A stretch of 27,492 bases of DNA from a virus: the IMG/VR virus record IMGVR_UViG_3300021962_000520, positions 1 to 27,492 of that record, one strand, 5' to 3'. Of this stretch, positions 11,973-18,163 are shown one piece after another. The notes under the pieces are model-generated. The model did not search any database. It was not told the DNA's origin and saw only the letters and a program-made list of their open reading frames with translations. A program made the translations under genes and the position numbers. The first letter of the stretch is position 1. Every line of letters starts with the position of its first letter.

Positions 11973-13862
11973 TTATTTATTTATAATTATTTTTGAAGTT
12001 GAAAGTTGTGTATCAGTTTTAATAGACATTAAGTAAAATCCGTTATCTAAGTGAGTTAAATTAACATTGTATTTATATTCACCTACTGGAATTTTAGTAT
12101 TTAAAATTTCAATCATTTTTCTTCCTACCATATCTGTAACTGAAATTTCAGTTTGGGATTCTTGTTCAATTTTAAATTGAACTACTACTTCACCTTGGGT
12201 TGGATTAGGAAATACAATAATTTTTTCTAAATCATTTAATTTAACTGCTTTGTTAATTCTACGAACTTCAACTACACCCATAGCAGGAGTAATATTCATA
12301 TCACGAGCATCATTATCTCCTACATACTTAGGACCAGTCCATAAAGCCGCTGTACCCCATTCAGATTGAGGTTTTTTAGCTATAAATTGTAAAATAAATA
12401 CTTGTTCACCATCATTAACTAAATTTTTATTAGTCAAATCAGCAGCTCCAAAAGCAACTACTCCATTAGAAGGATTAGTATAAGAAGTCCAATTCATCAT
12501 CTTTTCAGATAAATCAATTTTCTTAAATTCTAATAAAGCAGTATCATACTTTAATTCTAACTGTAAAGCACCTAATTGTTTTCCGTTAGTAAGCATTTTA
12601 ACAGGAACATTAACTAAATTACCTTCATCAACTTTAATTTTAGGCATATTAATTTCAATAGTTTCAATCACATTATCATATTGAACTGTATTATCAATAA
12701 TATAATTTTTAGCATTTACTGGATTAGTAATTTTAATAGGTGTTAAACGAGCCATTTTAAAACCAGTTCCATTAGCATCACCCTTAACATTTATATAATA
12801 AGTAATACTATCTTTACCATCAATTGTATAATAAAAATTAGTTACACCTGAAATTGTAGGAGCATAGTTAGTAGAAGAAGCATTAATAGTATTATATTCT
12901 GCTACTGTAAAGAATAATATATCTTTTTGTGAATTAGGCCAAGCTGAAAATCTACCAGCTAAACGAGCATAAACAGAATAAACATCAGCAATTGTAATTG
13001 AACCATCAGCTCCATTTACATCCATAGAATAAAAATCAAATCCTGTTGGAGTATAAGATGAAAGCATTACTTGATTAATTTTTTGAGCATCAGCTGTTGA
13101 AAAAATAGAACCAGCAGTCATTGTATCACCTTTAACAGCCATTCTAACATCCCAATAAGTTGTATCAATGTTTTTAAAGAACACTACATGACCATTAGTA
13201 TTAGTAGCTTTAGCTTCAACCTGTGTCCAAGATCCACCTGGTGCTTTCTTTTCTAAAGCAACCCATAAGTTTTTAGCATTTGTACCAGTAGTATTAATAA
13301 ACTTACCAGCGAAACGTAACATTCTTTGGTTAAAACGACCACCATAAGAGTAAACTACCAATGTAGTATCATTACCATAGTTTGTAGCAGCTTTATTACT
13401 AAATGATTGAACACCTGTAATTTTTAATGTTTTAATTGAATCTAAGGTATTCCAATTAGCTGCTGAAGTATGAGTAAATGTTAAATCAAAAGTAGCACCA
13501 TTTGAATAATTAAATGTAGAGTTAGTTCCTGTGTAAACTACAGTTACAGTTAAATGTCCTTGAGTGTTGTTGTCTGTGTAAGAAAGTACCTGATCTGTAG
13601 TAGAAATTTTTAATGAAGGAACAGCTGCTGTAAATGCAGTGTTATCATAAAATACTCTATACTGCATACCTGTAATCTTTTCAGATGTAGAAGTATTGTA
13701 GAAGTATAGAGGAGCTATAGTTTGTCCACTAGTGTGAACACCTACTTGATAACCAGAGTCAATTACCACCCAGTGACCTGTTCCTGGTGAAGTTGATGCA
13801 TTTTGAGCATAAGCTCCTAAAGCTAATAGGAGCGAGGAGAGAAATAATGTTATTTTTTTCAT
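11973..13862 (-). CDS. Type IX-secreted cohesin-dockerin-cohesin surface protein
   Basis: 629 residues. Signal peptide 1-20 (LLLALGAYAQ). Residues about 25-170 form a cohesin-like beta sandwich; 175-245 a second beta region; 252-305 a dockerin-like module (STADAQKINQVML, then loop DVNGADGSITIAD and VYSVYARLAGR). Residues about 380-535 are a clearer cohesin domain (GNLVNVPVKM; LGALQLELKYDTALLEF; GEQVFILQFIAK). Residues 545-629 are a type IX secretion C-terminal sorting domain (FPNPTQGEVVVQF; SVTDMVGRKM; GFYLMSIKTD). Host type IX machinery would export it and attach it to the cell surface. The HExxH gene lies 1 nt upstream. The dockerin loop has one extra residue compared with the 12-residue standard. 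Confidence 0.8.
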   Translation of the reverse strand: MKKITLFLSSLLLALGAYAQNASTSPGTGHWVVIDSGYQVGVHTSGQTIAPLYFYNTSTSEKITGMQYRVFYDNTAFTAAVPSLKISTTDQVLSYTDNNTQGHLTVTVVYTGTNSTFNYSNGATFDLTFTHTSAANWNTLDSIKTLKITGVQSFSNKAATNYGNDTTLVVYSYGGRFNQRMLRFAGKFINTTGTNAKNLWVALEKKAPGGSWTQVEAKATNTNGHVVFFKNIDTTYWDVRMAVKGDTMTAGSIFSTADAQKINQVMLSSYTPTGFDFYSMDVNGADGSITIADVYSVYARLAGRFSAWPNSQKDILFFTVAEYNTINASSTNYAPTISGVTNFYYTIDGKDSITYYINVKGDANGTGFKMARLTPIKITNPVNAKNYIIDNTVQYDNVIETIEINMPKIKVDEGNLVNVPVKMLTNGKQLGALQLELKYDTALLEFKKIDLSEKMMNWTSYTNPSNGVVAFGAADLTNKNLVNDGEQVFILQFIAKKPQSEWGTAALWTGPKYVGDNDARDMNITPAMGVVEVRRINKAVKLNDLEKIIVFPNPTQGEVVVQFKIEQESQTEISVTDMVGRKMIEILNTKIPVGEYKYNVNLTHLDNGFYLMSIKTDTQLSTSKIIINK

Positions 13863-13863
13863 T

Positions 13864-14301
13864 TTATTCAGTTATTATAATTTGTTTTAAAGTATGATTC
13901 CATAACCATTCTTCAATATTAGGTAACTTTTTTATAAAACTTAATTCATATCTATAACACATATTTTCTTCTTTTTTTGTATCTAAAGATTTTTCAGATA
14001 AATAAAGATGAAAACTTTCATGTATAACTACAGATGCTAAATTATTTAGTGAATTTAATTTAACATCATTAACAGAAACAACAATGGTTTTTTTACCATC
14101 ATTAGTTGAATAATTTCCATTCCAAAACTCAATTTTATTACAAACGTTTAGAAGTAAATTATATTTTGTTGAATCGTATTGTTTAATAAGATTTATAGCT
14201 GAATCTATTTTAAGGTCCCACCCATCTCCTGCTTTATCAACAATAATTTGTCCTTTGCAGAAAATAGGCACTAATAAAAATAATAGAGCTGCTAGTCTCA
14301 T
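13864..14301 (-). CDS. Secreted HExxH putative metallopeptidase
   Basis: 145 residues. A signal peptide (RLAALLFLLVPIFCKG) is followed by a small domain with HESFH at residues 94-98, inside the helix ASVVIHESFHLYL, and a candidate third zinc ligand Glu119 in the next helix (YRYELSFI). This matches a gluzincin-like core, although the protein is short. It heads the envelope cassette and is 1 nt from the type IX-targeted protein, so it might process or release surface proteins. It could also be a non-catalytic relative. A class 2 box precedes it. Confidence 0.6.
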   Translation of the reverse strand: MRLAALLFLLVPIFCKGQIIVDKAGDGWDLKIDSAINLIKQYDSTKYNLLLNVCNKIEFWNGNYSTNDGKKTIVVSVNDVKLNSLNNLASVVIHESFHLYLSEKSLDTKKEENMCYRYELSFIKKLPNIEEWLWNHTLKQIIITE

Positions 14302-14306
14302 TAACA

Positions 14307-14317
14307 GTAATAAATAT
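14307..14317 (-). promoter_or_regulatory. Class 2 box (variant) heading the envelope cassette
   Basis: Minus strand ATATTTATTAC just before the ATG at 14301, identical to the copy before the fibre gene at 25205. It lies downstream of the groEL terminator, where a new promoter is needed. Confidence 0.45.
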
Positions 14318-14418
14318 TACTTTTTTCTTTTTGATTTAGGAGAGACCAAAATAACTGTTGTTACTATTGGCAGAGTCACCAAGACTAATATCAATATTGA
14401 ATCTATTATGATCGCCAC
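14317..14418 (-). CDS. Possible 33-residue single-span membrane peptide (GTG start)
   Basis: The frame from GTG at 14418 encodes MAIIIDSILILVLVTLPIVT, five more hydrophobic residues and a basic tail SPKSKRKK: one strong transmembrane helix with positive C-terminus, like many phage accessory peptides. It lies between the groEL terminator and the HExxH gene, 15 nt from the latter. No convincing ribosome binding site is seen, and an overlapping ATG frame gives a 29-residue polar peptide, so the call is weak. Confidence 0.25.
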   Translation of the reverse strand: MAIIIDSILILVLVTLPIVTTVILVSPKSKRKK

Positions 14419-14424
14419 TAGACA

Positions 14425-14464
14425 TAAAATAAAAAAAAATGGTCCCCTATAAATATAGAGGACC
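14425..14464 (-). terminator. Intrinsic terminator after groEL
   Basis: Minus strand: GGTCC-T-CTATA loop TATAG-G-GGACC (14441-14464), a 10-bp stem with one mismatch, followed by ATTTTTTTTTATTTT. It lies 24 nt after the groEL stop and closes the chaperone unit. Confidence 0.85.
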
Positions 14465-14487
14465 AATCTAACAATGAATAAAAAAAC

Positions 14488-16083
14488 TTAGAAACCTATT
14501 TCAGGATCATTTTTCTTGTCTTCTTTTTTTTCAAACACAACACTTTCAGTAGTTAAAATAGTTCCAGCTACTGATACAGCATTTTCAATAGCTGTTCTAG
14601 TTACTTTAACTGGATCAATAATACCGGTTTCAAAAGCATCAACAACATCCATTGTTTTAGCATTAAATGTTTTCTTTTCTGAAGTTAGTTTAGACAAGGG
14701 ACGATAATAATCTTCAATACCAGCATTAGACAAAATAGTTTTAAATGGAGCTAAACATGCTTTTGCTACAATTTTATGTCCAATATTAACAATAGACAAT
14801 TCTTTTTGAGCGTTATAAAGAGCAACACCACCACCAGCTACAATACCTTCAGCTAAAGCAGCTTTAGTAGCATATAAAGCATCTTCTACTCGATCTTTTT
14901 TTTCTTTCATTTCAATTTCAGAGTTACCTCCAACTGAAATAACAGCTACACCACCTACTAATTTGCCTAAACGTTCTTGAAGTTTTTCACGTTCAAACAT
15001 TGATTGAGCATTGTCAATCTGATATTTAACTTCATCAGCGCGTTGTTCAATAGCTTCAATTTCACCTTTTCCATCAATAATTGTTGTTTTTTCTTTACCA
15101 ACATTAACTGTACGGCAACGACCTAACATAGGAGCAATTTGTTGAGATGTCATTTTATCTAATTTAAAACCCTTGTCTTTAGAGATAACAGTACCACCAG
15201 TTAACACAGCCATATCCTCAAGCGCCAAAGTACGTCGTTCACTAAAGTCAGGCGCTTTAACTGCGCATACTTTAACGATACCACGCATCTTATTAACAAT
15301 AAGTGTAGCTAAAGCTTCATCTCCAAAATCATGAGCTACAATCAATAAAGATGAATTTTCAGCGTTAGCTTTAGTTAATACAGGTACTAATTCAGCAGCT
15401 GTAGATACAACACCATCAAATAACATAACCATAGGTTCAGTTAAAATTGATTGCATAGAGTTATTATCAGTAACAAAATAAGGTGATTTGTAACCTCTGT
15501 CAAATTGCATACCTTCAACTACTTCTAGTTGTGTTTCACCTGTTTTACTTTCTTCAATTGTAACAATACCATCACGACCTACTTTTTCAAGTGCTGTTGA
15601 AATTAAATTACCAATTTCTTCATCATTGTTACCTGAAATAGTAGCTACATGTTTTAATTGTTCATCATCAGTAACAGGTACAGATTGACGTTTTAGTTCT
15701 GCTACAACAATAGCTACAGCTTCTTCCATAGCCCTTTTAACTTCAACTGGATTAACACCAGAATCAATTAGTTTGATTCCTTCTTCAACCATAATTGTAG
15801 TTAATAGAGTTGATGTAGTTGTACCGTCTCCAGCTTCATTAGCTGATTTAATAGACACTTGTTTAACAAGTTGCGCTCCTAAATCTTCTACTTGATCAGA
15901 TAATTCACTGAATGATTTAGCTACTGTAACACCATCTTTAGTTACTTTAATACTACCATCTTGATCCTTAATTAAAACATTTCTACCACCAGGACCAAGT
16001 GTTGATGATACACTCTTATTGAGTTTTTGAATTCCACTCAATAATTTGTTTTTTAATTCATTTCCAAATACTGTTTCTACCAT
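14488..16083 (-). CDS. groEL: Chaperonin GroEL (60 kDa)
   Basis: 531 residues, nearly full length against 548 in E. coli. The ATP site is intact: TLGPGGRNV (28-36), TKDGVTVAK with Asp50 (E. coli Asp52), GDGTTT with Asp86 (Asp87), and VEDALYATKAALAEGIVAGGG holds the expected catalytic Asp and hinge. Apical-domain helices (GYKSPYFVTD; SLLIVAHDF) are present. The C-terminus ends KKNDPEIGF and lacks the Gly-Gly-Met tail. The protein should form a double-ring folding chamber with GroES encoded 5 nt upstream. A phage-borne complete pair is uncommon. It is probably transcribed from the class 1 promoter at 16673-16703. Confidence 0.96.
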   Translation of the reverse strand: MVETVFGNELKNKLLSGIQKLNKSVSSTLGPGGRNVLIKDQDGSIKVTKDGVTVAKSFSELSDQVEDLGAQLVKQVSIKSANEAGDGTTTSTLLTTIMVEEGIKLIDSGVNPVEVKRAMEEAVAIVVAELKRQSVPVTDDEQLKHVATISGNNDEEIGNLISTALEKVGRDGIVTIEESKTGETQLEVVEGMQFDRGYKSPYFVTDNNSMQSILTEPMVMLFDGVVSTAAELVPVLTKANAENSSLLIVAHDFGDEALATLIVNKMRGIVKVCAVKAPDFSERRTLALEDMAVLTGGTVISKDKGFKLDKMTSQQIAPMLGRCRTVNVGKEKTTIIDGKGEIEAIEQRADEVKYQIDNAQSMFEREKLQERLGKLVGGVAVISVGGNSEIEMKEKKDRVEDALYATKAALAEGIVAGGGVALYNAQKELSIVNIGHKIVAKACLAPFKTILSNAGIEDYYRPLSKLTSEKKTFNAKTMDVVDAFETGIIDPVKVTRTAIENAVSVAGTILTTESVVFEKKEDKKNDPEIGF

Positions 16084-16088
16084 AATTT

Positions 16089-16376
16089 TTATTTTTCAAT
16101 AACTGCGATAATATCTTGCCATTTACAAGCAATATATTCTTCATAATCTAAACTAATTTTTTGTCCTCCCATAGCTGGAATGAAAACAACATCTCCTACT
16201 TCAACATCTGGTGCCACCCATTTATCACTATGGAAGTTGTAAGTTCCACTAATTGCTATTACTTCACCTACCTGAGCTTTTTCTTTACCTAAATCAGGTA
16301 AAATAATGTTACCTACTGTTTTTTCTGTTTCATCAATAGGTTTAATAATAATTGTTCCGTTAACTGGTTTAATCAT
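16089..16376 (-). CDS. groES: Co-chaperonin GroES (10 kDa)
   Basis: 95 residues, the normal GroES length. The N-terminal strand MIKPVNGTIIIKPIDETEK, mobile loop TVGNIILPDLGKEKAQ with the IIL hydrophobic contact to GroEL, strand VGEVIAISG, and C-terminal GDVVFIPAMGGQKISLD and YIACKWQDIIAVIE are all present. It caps GroEL rings. T4 encodes only the GroES replacement gp31 and uses host GroEL; here a canonical GroES is paired with a phage GroEL. The gap to groEL is 5 nt and to the upstream gene 5 nt, a tight operon. Confidence 0.96.
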   Translation of the reverse strand: MIKPVNGTIIIKPIDETEKTVGNIILPDLGKEKAQVGEVIAISGTYNFHSDKWVAPDVEVGDVVFIPAMGGQKISLDYEEYIACKWQDIIAVIEK

Positions 16377-16381
16377 AATTT

Positions 16382-16666
16382 TTATTTAATAAATTTGTCA
16401 AAAATGTCTGTAAAATCATCTAATTTTTCTTGATAGGAATCAACGAATTCATCCAATGTGTATTCTCTAGTACCTAACATTTTTTGTTTAACAACACTAT
16501 GAATAGCACCACTCATCCTTGAGTAATAACCTACTACTTTGTCATTATTATTAGTTTCTTCCATAACACTAAAACACATTCCATCATAATAAATTACAAA
16601 TGGTTCTAGTTTAGAATCTCTAATAACTAAAGAACTGTCTTCTTTTCTTGGTTTACCTTTTTTCAT
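16382..16666 (-). CDS. Hypothetical protein heading the groESL operon
   Basis: 94 residues. A basic start (MKKGKPRKEDSSLVIRDSKL) leads into a small alpha/beta domain (PFVIYYDGMCFSVMEE; GYYSRMSGAIHSVVKQKML) and a helical acidic tail (LDEFVDSYQEKLDDFTDIFD). No family is recognised. It is the first gene after the class 1 promoter at 16673-16703 and is 5 nt from groES. Confidence 0.55.
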   Translation of the reverse strand: MKKGKPRKEDSSLVIRDSKLEPFVIYYDGMCFSVMEETNNNDKVVGYYSRMSGAIHSVVKQKMLGTREYTLDEFVDSYQEKLDDFTDIFDKFIK

Positions 16667-16672
16667 ATAATA

Positions 16673-16703
16673 TAATATAACTAACTTTATTTAATTTTCC
16701 AAA
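16673..16703 (-). promoter_or_regulatory. Class 1 promoter for the groES-groEL operon
   Basis: Minus strand TTTGGAA at 16697-16703 and TTATATTA at 16673-16680, with TAA at positions 11-13. It overlaps the end of the 65-aa gene. Only about 6 nt separate the -7-like box from the ATG at 16666, so the leader must be very short. Confidence 0.65.
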
Positions 16704-16888
16704 CTTTCTTCAATAATTGTAGCTTCTTCTACTAATCTAACAAACCATAGTTTTCCATCCTTTCTAAAAACATCAGTACATTGATATTTAAATTTCATTC
16801 TATCAATATCCATAGTTTTAGTTTCAGGCTCAGTATGAATTACTTCATACAACATATCATTGTTAGTCTTAATTAGATGAAATTTCAT
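16691..16888 (-). CDS. Hypothetical small protein
   Basis: 65 residues, beta-rich (KFHLIKTNNDMLYEVIHTEP; KLWFVRLVEEATIIEE), no signal peptide and no recognised family. It follows hsp20 after 29 nt that contain one copy of the 13-bp inverted repeat and a T7 run. Its last codons contain the class 1 promoter for the groESL operon. Confidence 0.5.
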   Translation of the reverse strand: MKFHLIKTNNDMLYEVIHTEPETKTMDIDRMKFKYQCTDVFRKDGKLWFVRLVEEATIIEESLEN

Positions 16889-16899
16889 AACTTAAAAAA

Positions 16900-16912
16900 A
16901 CCTCAGGGCAAA
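16900..16912. repeat. 13-bp inverted repeat flanking hsp20, left copy
   Basis: Plus strand ACCTCAGGGCAAA, the exact reverse complement of the copy at 17369-17381. On the minus strand it reads TTTGCCCTGAGGT and is followed by more T (seven in a row), so it would lie at the 3' end of an hsp20 transcript. Confidence 0.6.
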
Positions 16913-16917
16913 GATTT

Positions 16918-17343
16918 TTATTTAATTTTTAATGTTTTTAATTGTGATTCTTTAGCGAATGGAACATAAACTTTTAGCAATCCATTTTCCATCTCAGCTT
17001 CTGCTTGAGATAGATCATACCTAGAAGCTACTTTGTAGCCTAAACTAAATGATCGACGAGCAATACCTTTATGTATATACTCACAATCATTTACTTCACA
17101 GCACTTATTGTCCTGTTCTTTAGCATAACTAACTTTTAAAATGTCTCCTTCAATAGAAAGATTAACTTGTTCTTTAGTTAGACCAGTACAAGCAATCTCA
17201 AAATAGAGACCTTCTTTATTTTCGTAAATGTCTACGGGGTGAGAAATTTTGGCTTCAATAGCCGGAGTGAATGGTGAACTTGATTCAAAAAAGTTCTTGA
17301 CTAGAATGTCAAACGGTGTGTTTAATAATAATTTGTGTGTCAT
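16918..17343 (-). CDS. Small heat-shock protein, Hsp20 / alpha-crystallin
   Basis: 141 residues. The alpha-crystallin domain spans about 38-130: PVDIYENKEGLYFEIACTGL, KEQVNLSIEGDILKVSYAKE, then RRSFSLGYKV and the ENGLLKVYVPF strand with the family Gly-Leu-Leu. The tail LKTLKIK carries an I/L-x-I/L-type anchor. It would bind unfolded proteins without ATP. T4-type phages of cyanobacteria also carry Hsp20 genes. It has a clear Shine-Dalgarno (AGGAG), part of which sits in a small ATCT-TAGG-AGAT hairpin. A 13-bp inverted repeat flanks the gene, and a class 2 box lies upstream. Confidence 0.9.
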   Translation of the reverse strand: MTHKLLLNTPFDILVKNFFESSSPFTPAIEAKISHPVDIYENKEGLYFEIACTGLTKEQVNLSIEGDILKVSYAKEQDNKCCEVNDCEYIHKGIARRSFSLGYKVASRYDLSQAEAEMENGLLKVYVPFAKESQLKTLKIK

Positions 17344-17368
17344 AATTTTAATCTCCTAAGATAATTAA

Positions 17369-17381
17369 TTTGCCCTGAGGT
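17369..17381. repeat. 13-bp inverted repeat flanking hsp20, right copy
   Basis: Plus strand TTTGCCCTGAGGT, the exact reverse complement of 16900-16912. It sits between the class 2 box and the hsp20 ribosome binding site, so RNA from that box would start at or near it. Confidence 0.6.
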
Positions 17382-17383
17382 CT

Positions 17384-17394
17384 ATTATAAATAT
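17384..17394 (-). promoter_or_regulatory. Class 2 box before hsp20
   Basis: Minus strand ATATTTATAAT, an exact copy of the 11-mer, about 41 nt before the hsp20 ATG. This is the longest leader among the class 2 sites. Confidence 0.5.
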
Positions 17395-17397
17395 ATA

Positions 17398-18126
17398 TTA
17401 ATCTGAAAGTCTTAACAAATAGTAAAGTGAAGTTGTATTAGAATCTTTAAATTCTATTTTCATTAATCCTTGTTCACTAATACTAATTTTTCCTTCTGTA
17501 GCATCTTTATTAGCAGTTAATATTTCTTTAAATACAGGTGCTGAGAATGGTAAGCTTTTAGAACCTAAGAAAAATGATGATTCATGTTGAAATTTAATTT
17601 TATTAGCATAACTAATACTTTCACCAACAACAAATTCAGCTAATTGTATTTCATCAAATTTAGATTCAACTGTAAATCTAGTTGGTTTATCTAAAGCTGA
17701 ATATGCTTTGTTAAATTTTTGAATAAATTCCTCATCAACAATAATATCCATATCATATTCTTCAGGTTCATTAATGTTTGGAGTAACAGGTATTAATTCT
17801 TTAGTTGCTAAATGATAAGTTAAATCAAAATCTTTATCTGAAATATTTATTTTAATGGGTATATCTTGTTCTTCTATGACTTCCATTTCAACATGATTAT
17901 GCATCACTTTAAGTAAATTATCTAATTGTGATGTACTGTAAAATGCTAACTCATATTCACCTAAATTAACAGTAGCATTCTCTAATTTAACCTCACCAGC
18001 ACAATCTTTTGTCTGATTAATAAATTTAATAGTTATTTCACCAGGTTTAGTATCCCAAATAACTGATTCTACCATACCTTTTAAGTGGTAGCTTTGAATT
18101 AATTTATCTAAAATTCTTTTATCCAT
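17398..18126 (-). CDS. 45: DNA polymerase sliding clamp (T4 gp45-like)
   Basis: 242 residues, against 228 in T4 gp45. It has the expected acidic, beta-rich two-domain layout without catalytic motifs: LENATVNLGEYELAFYSTSQ, LKVMHNHVEMEVIEEQDI, RFTVESKFDEIQLAEFV and a final ISEQGLMKIEFKDSNTTSLY strand pair typical of clamps. It should form a trimeric ring that tethers the polymerase. The polymerase gene lies 28 nt upstream, and the clamp-loader genes lie at the other end of the window. It has its own class 1 promoter at 18133-18163. Confidence 0.8.
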   Translation of the reverse strand: MDKRILDKLIQSYHLKGMVESVIWDTKPGEITIKFINQTKDCAGEVKLENATVNLGEYELAFYSTSQLDNLLKVMHNHVEMEVIEEQDIPIKINISDKDFDLTYHLATKELIPVTPNINEPEEYDMDIIVDEEFIQKFNKAYSALDKPTRFTVESKFDEIQLAEFVVGESISYANKIKFQHESSFFLGSKSLPFSAPVFKEILTANKDATEGKISISEQGLMKIEFKDSNTTSLYYLLRLSD

Positions 18127-18132
18127 TTAATT

Positions 18133-18163
18133 TAATATAATTAAAATTTTTAGTTTAGCCAAA
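18133..18163 (-). promoter_or_regulatory. Class 1 promoter for the sliding clamp
   Basis: Minus strand TTTGGCT at 18157-18163 and TTATATTA at 18133-18140. The TTTGG lies in the last codons of the polymerase gene (encoding Phe-Gly). About 6 nt separate the -7-like box from the ATG at 18126. Confidence 0.7.

Noticed and set aside
14255-14452. Plus-strand 65-codon ORF between groEL and the HExxH gene
   Set aside because: It crosses the groEL terminator and the start of the HExxH gene, on the strand with no other genes.
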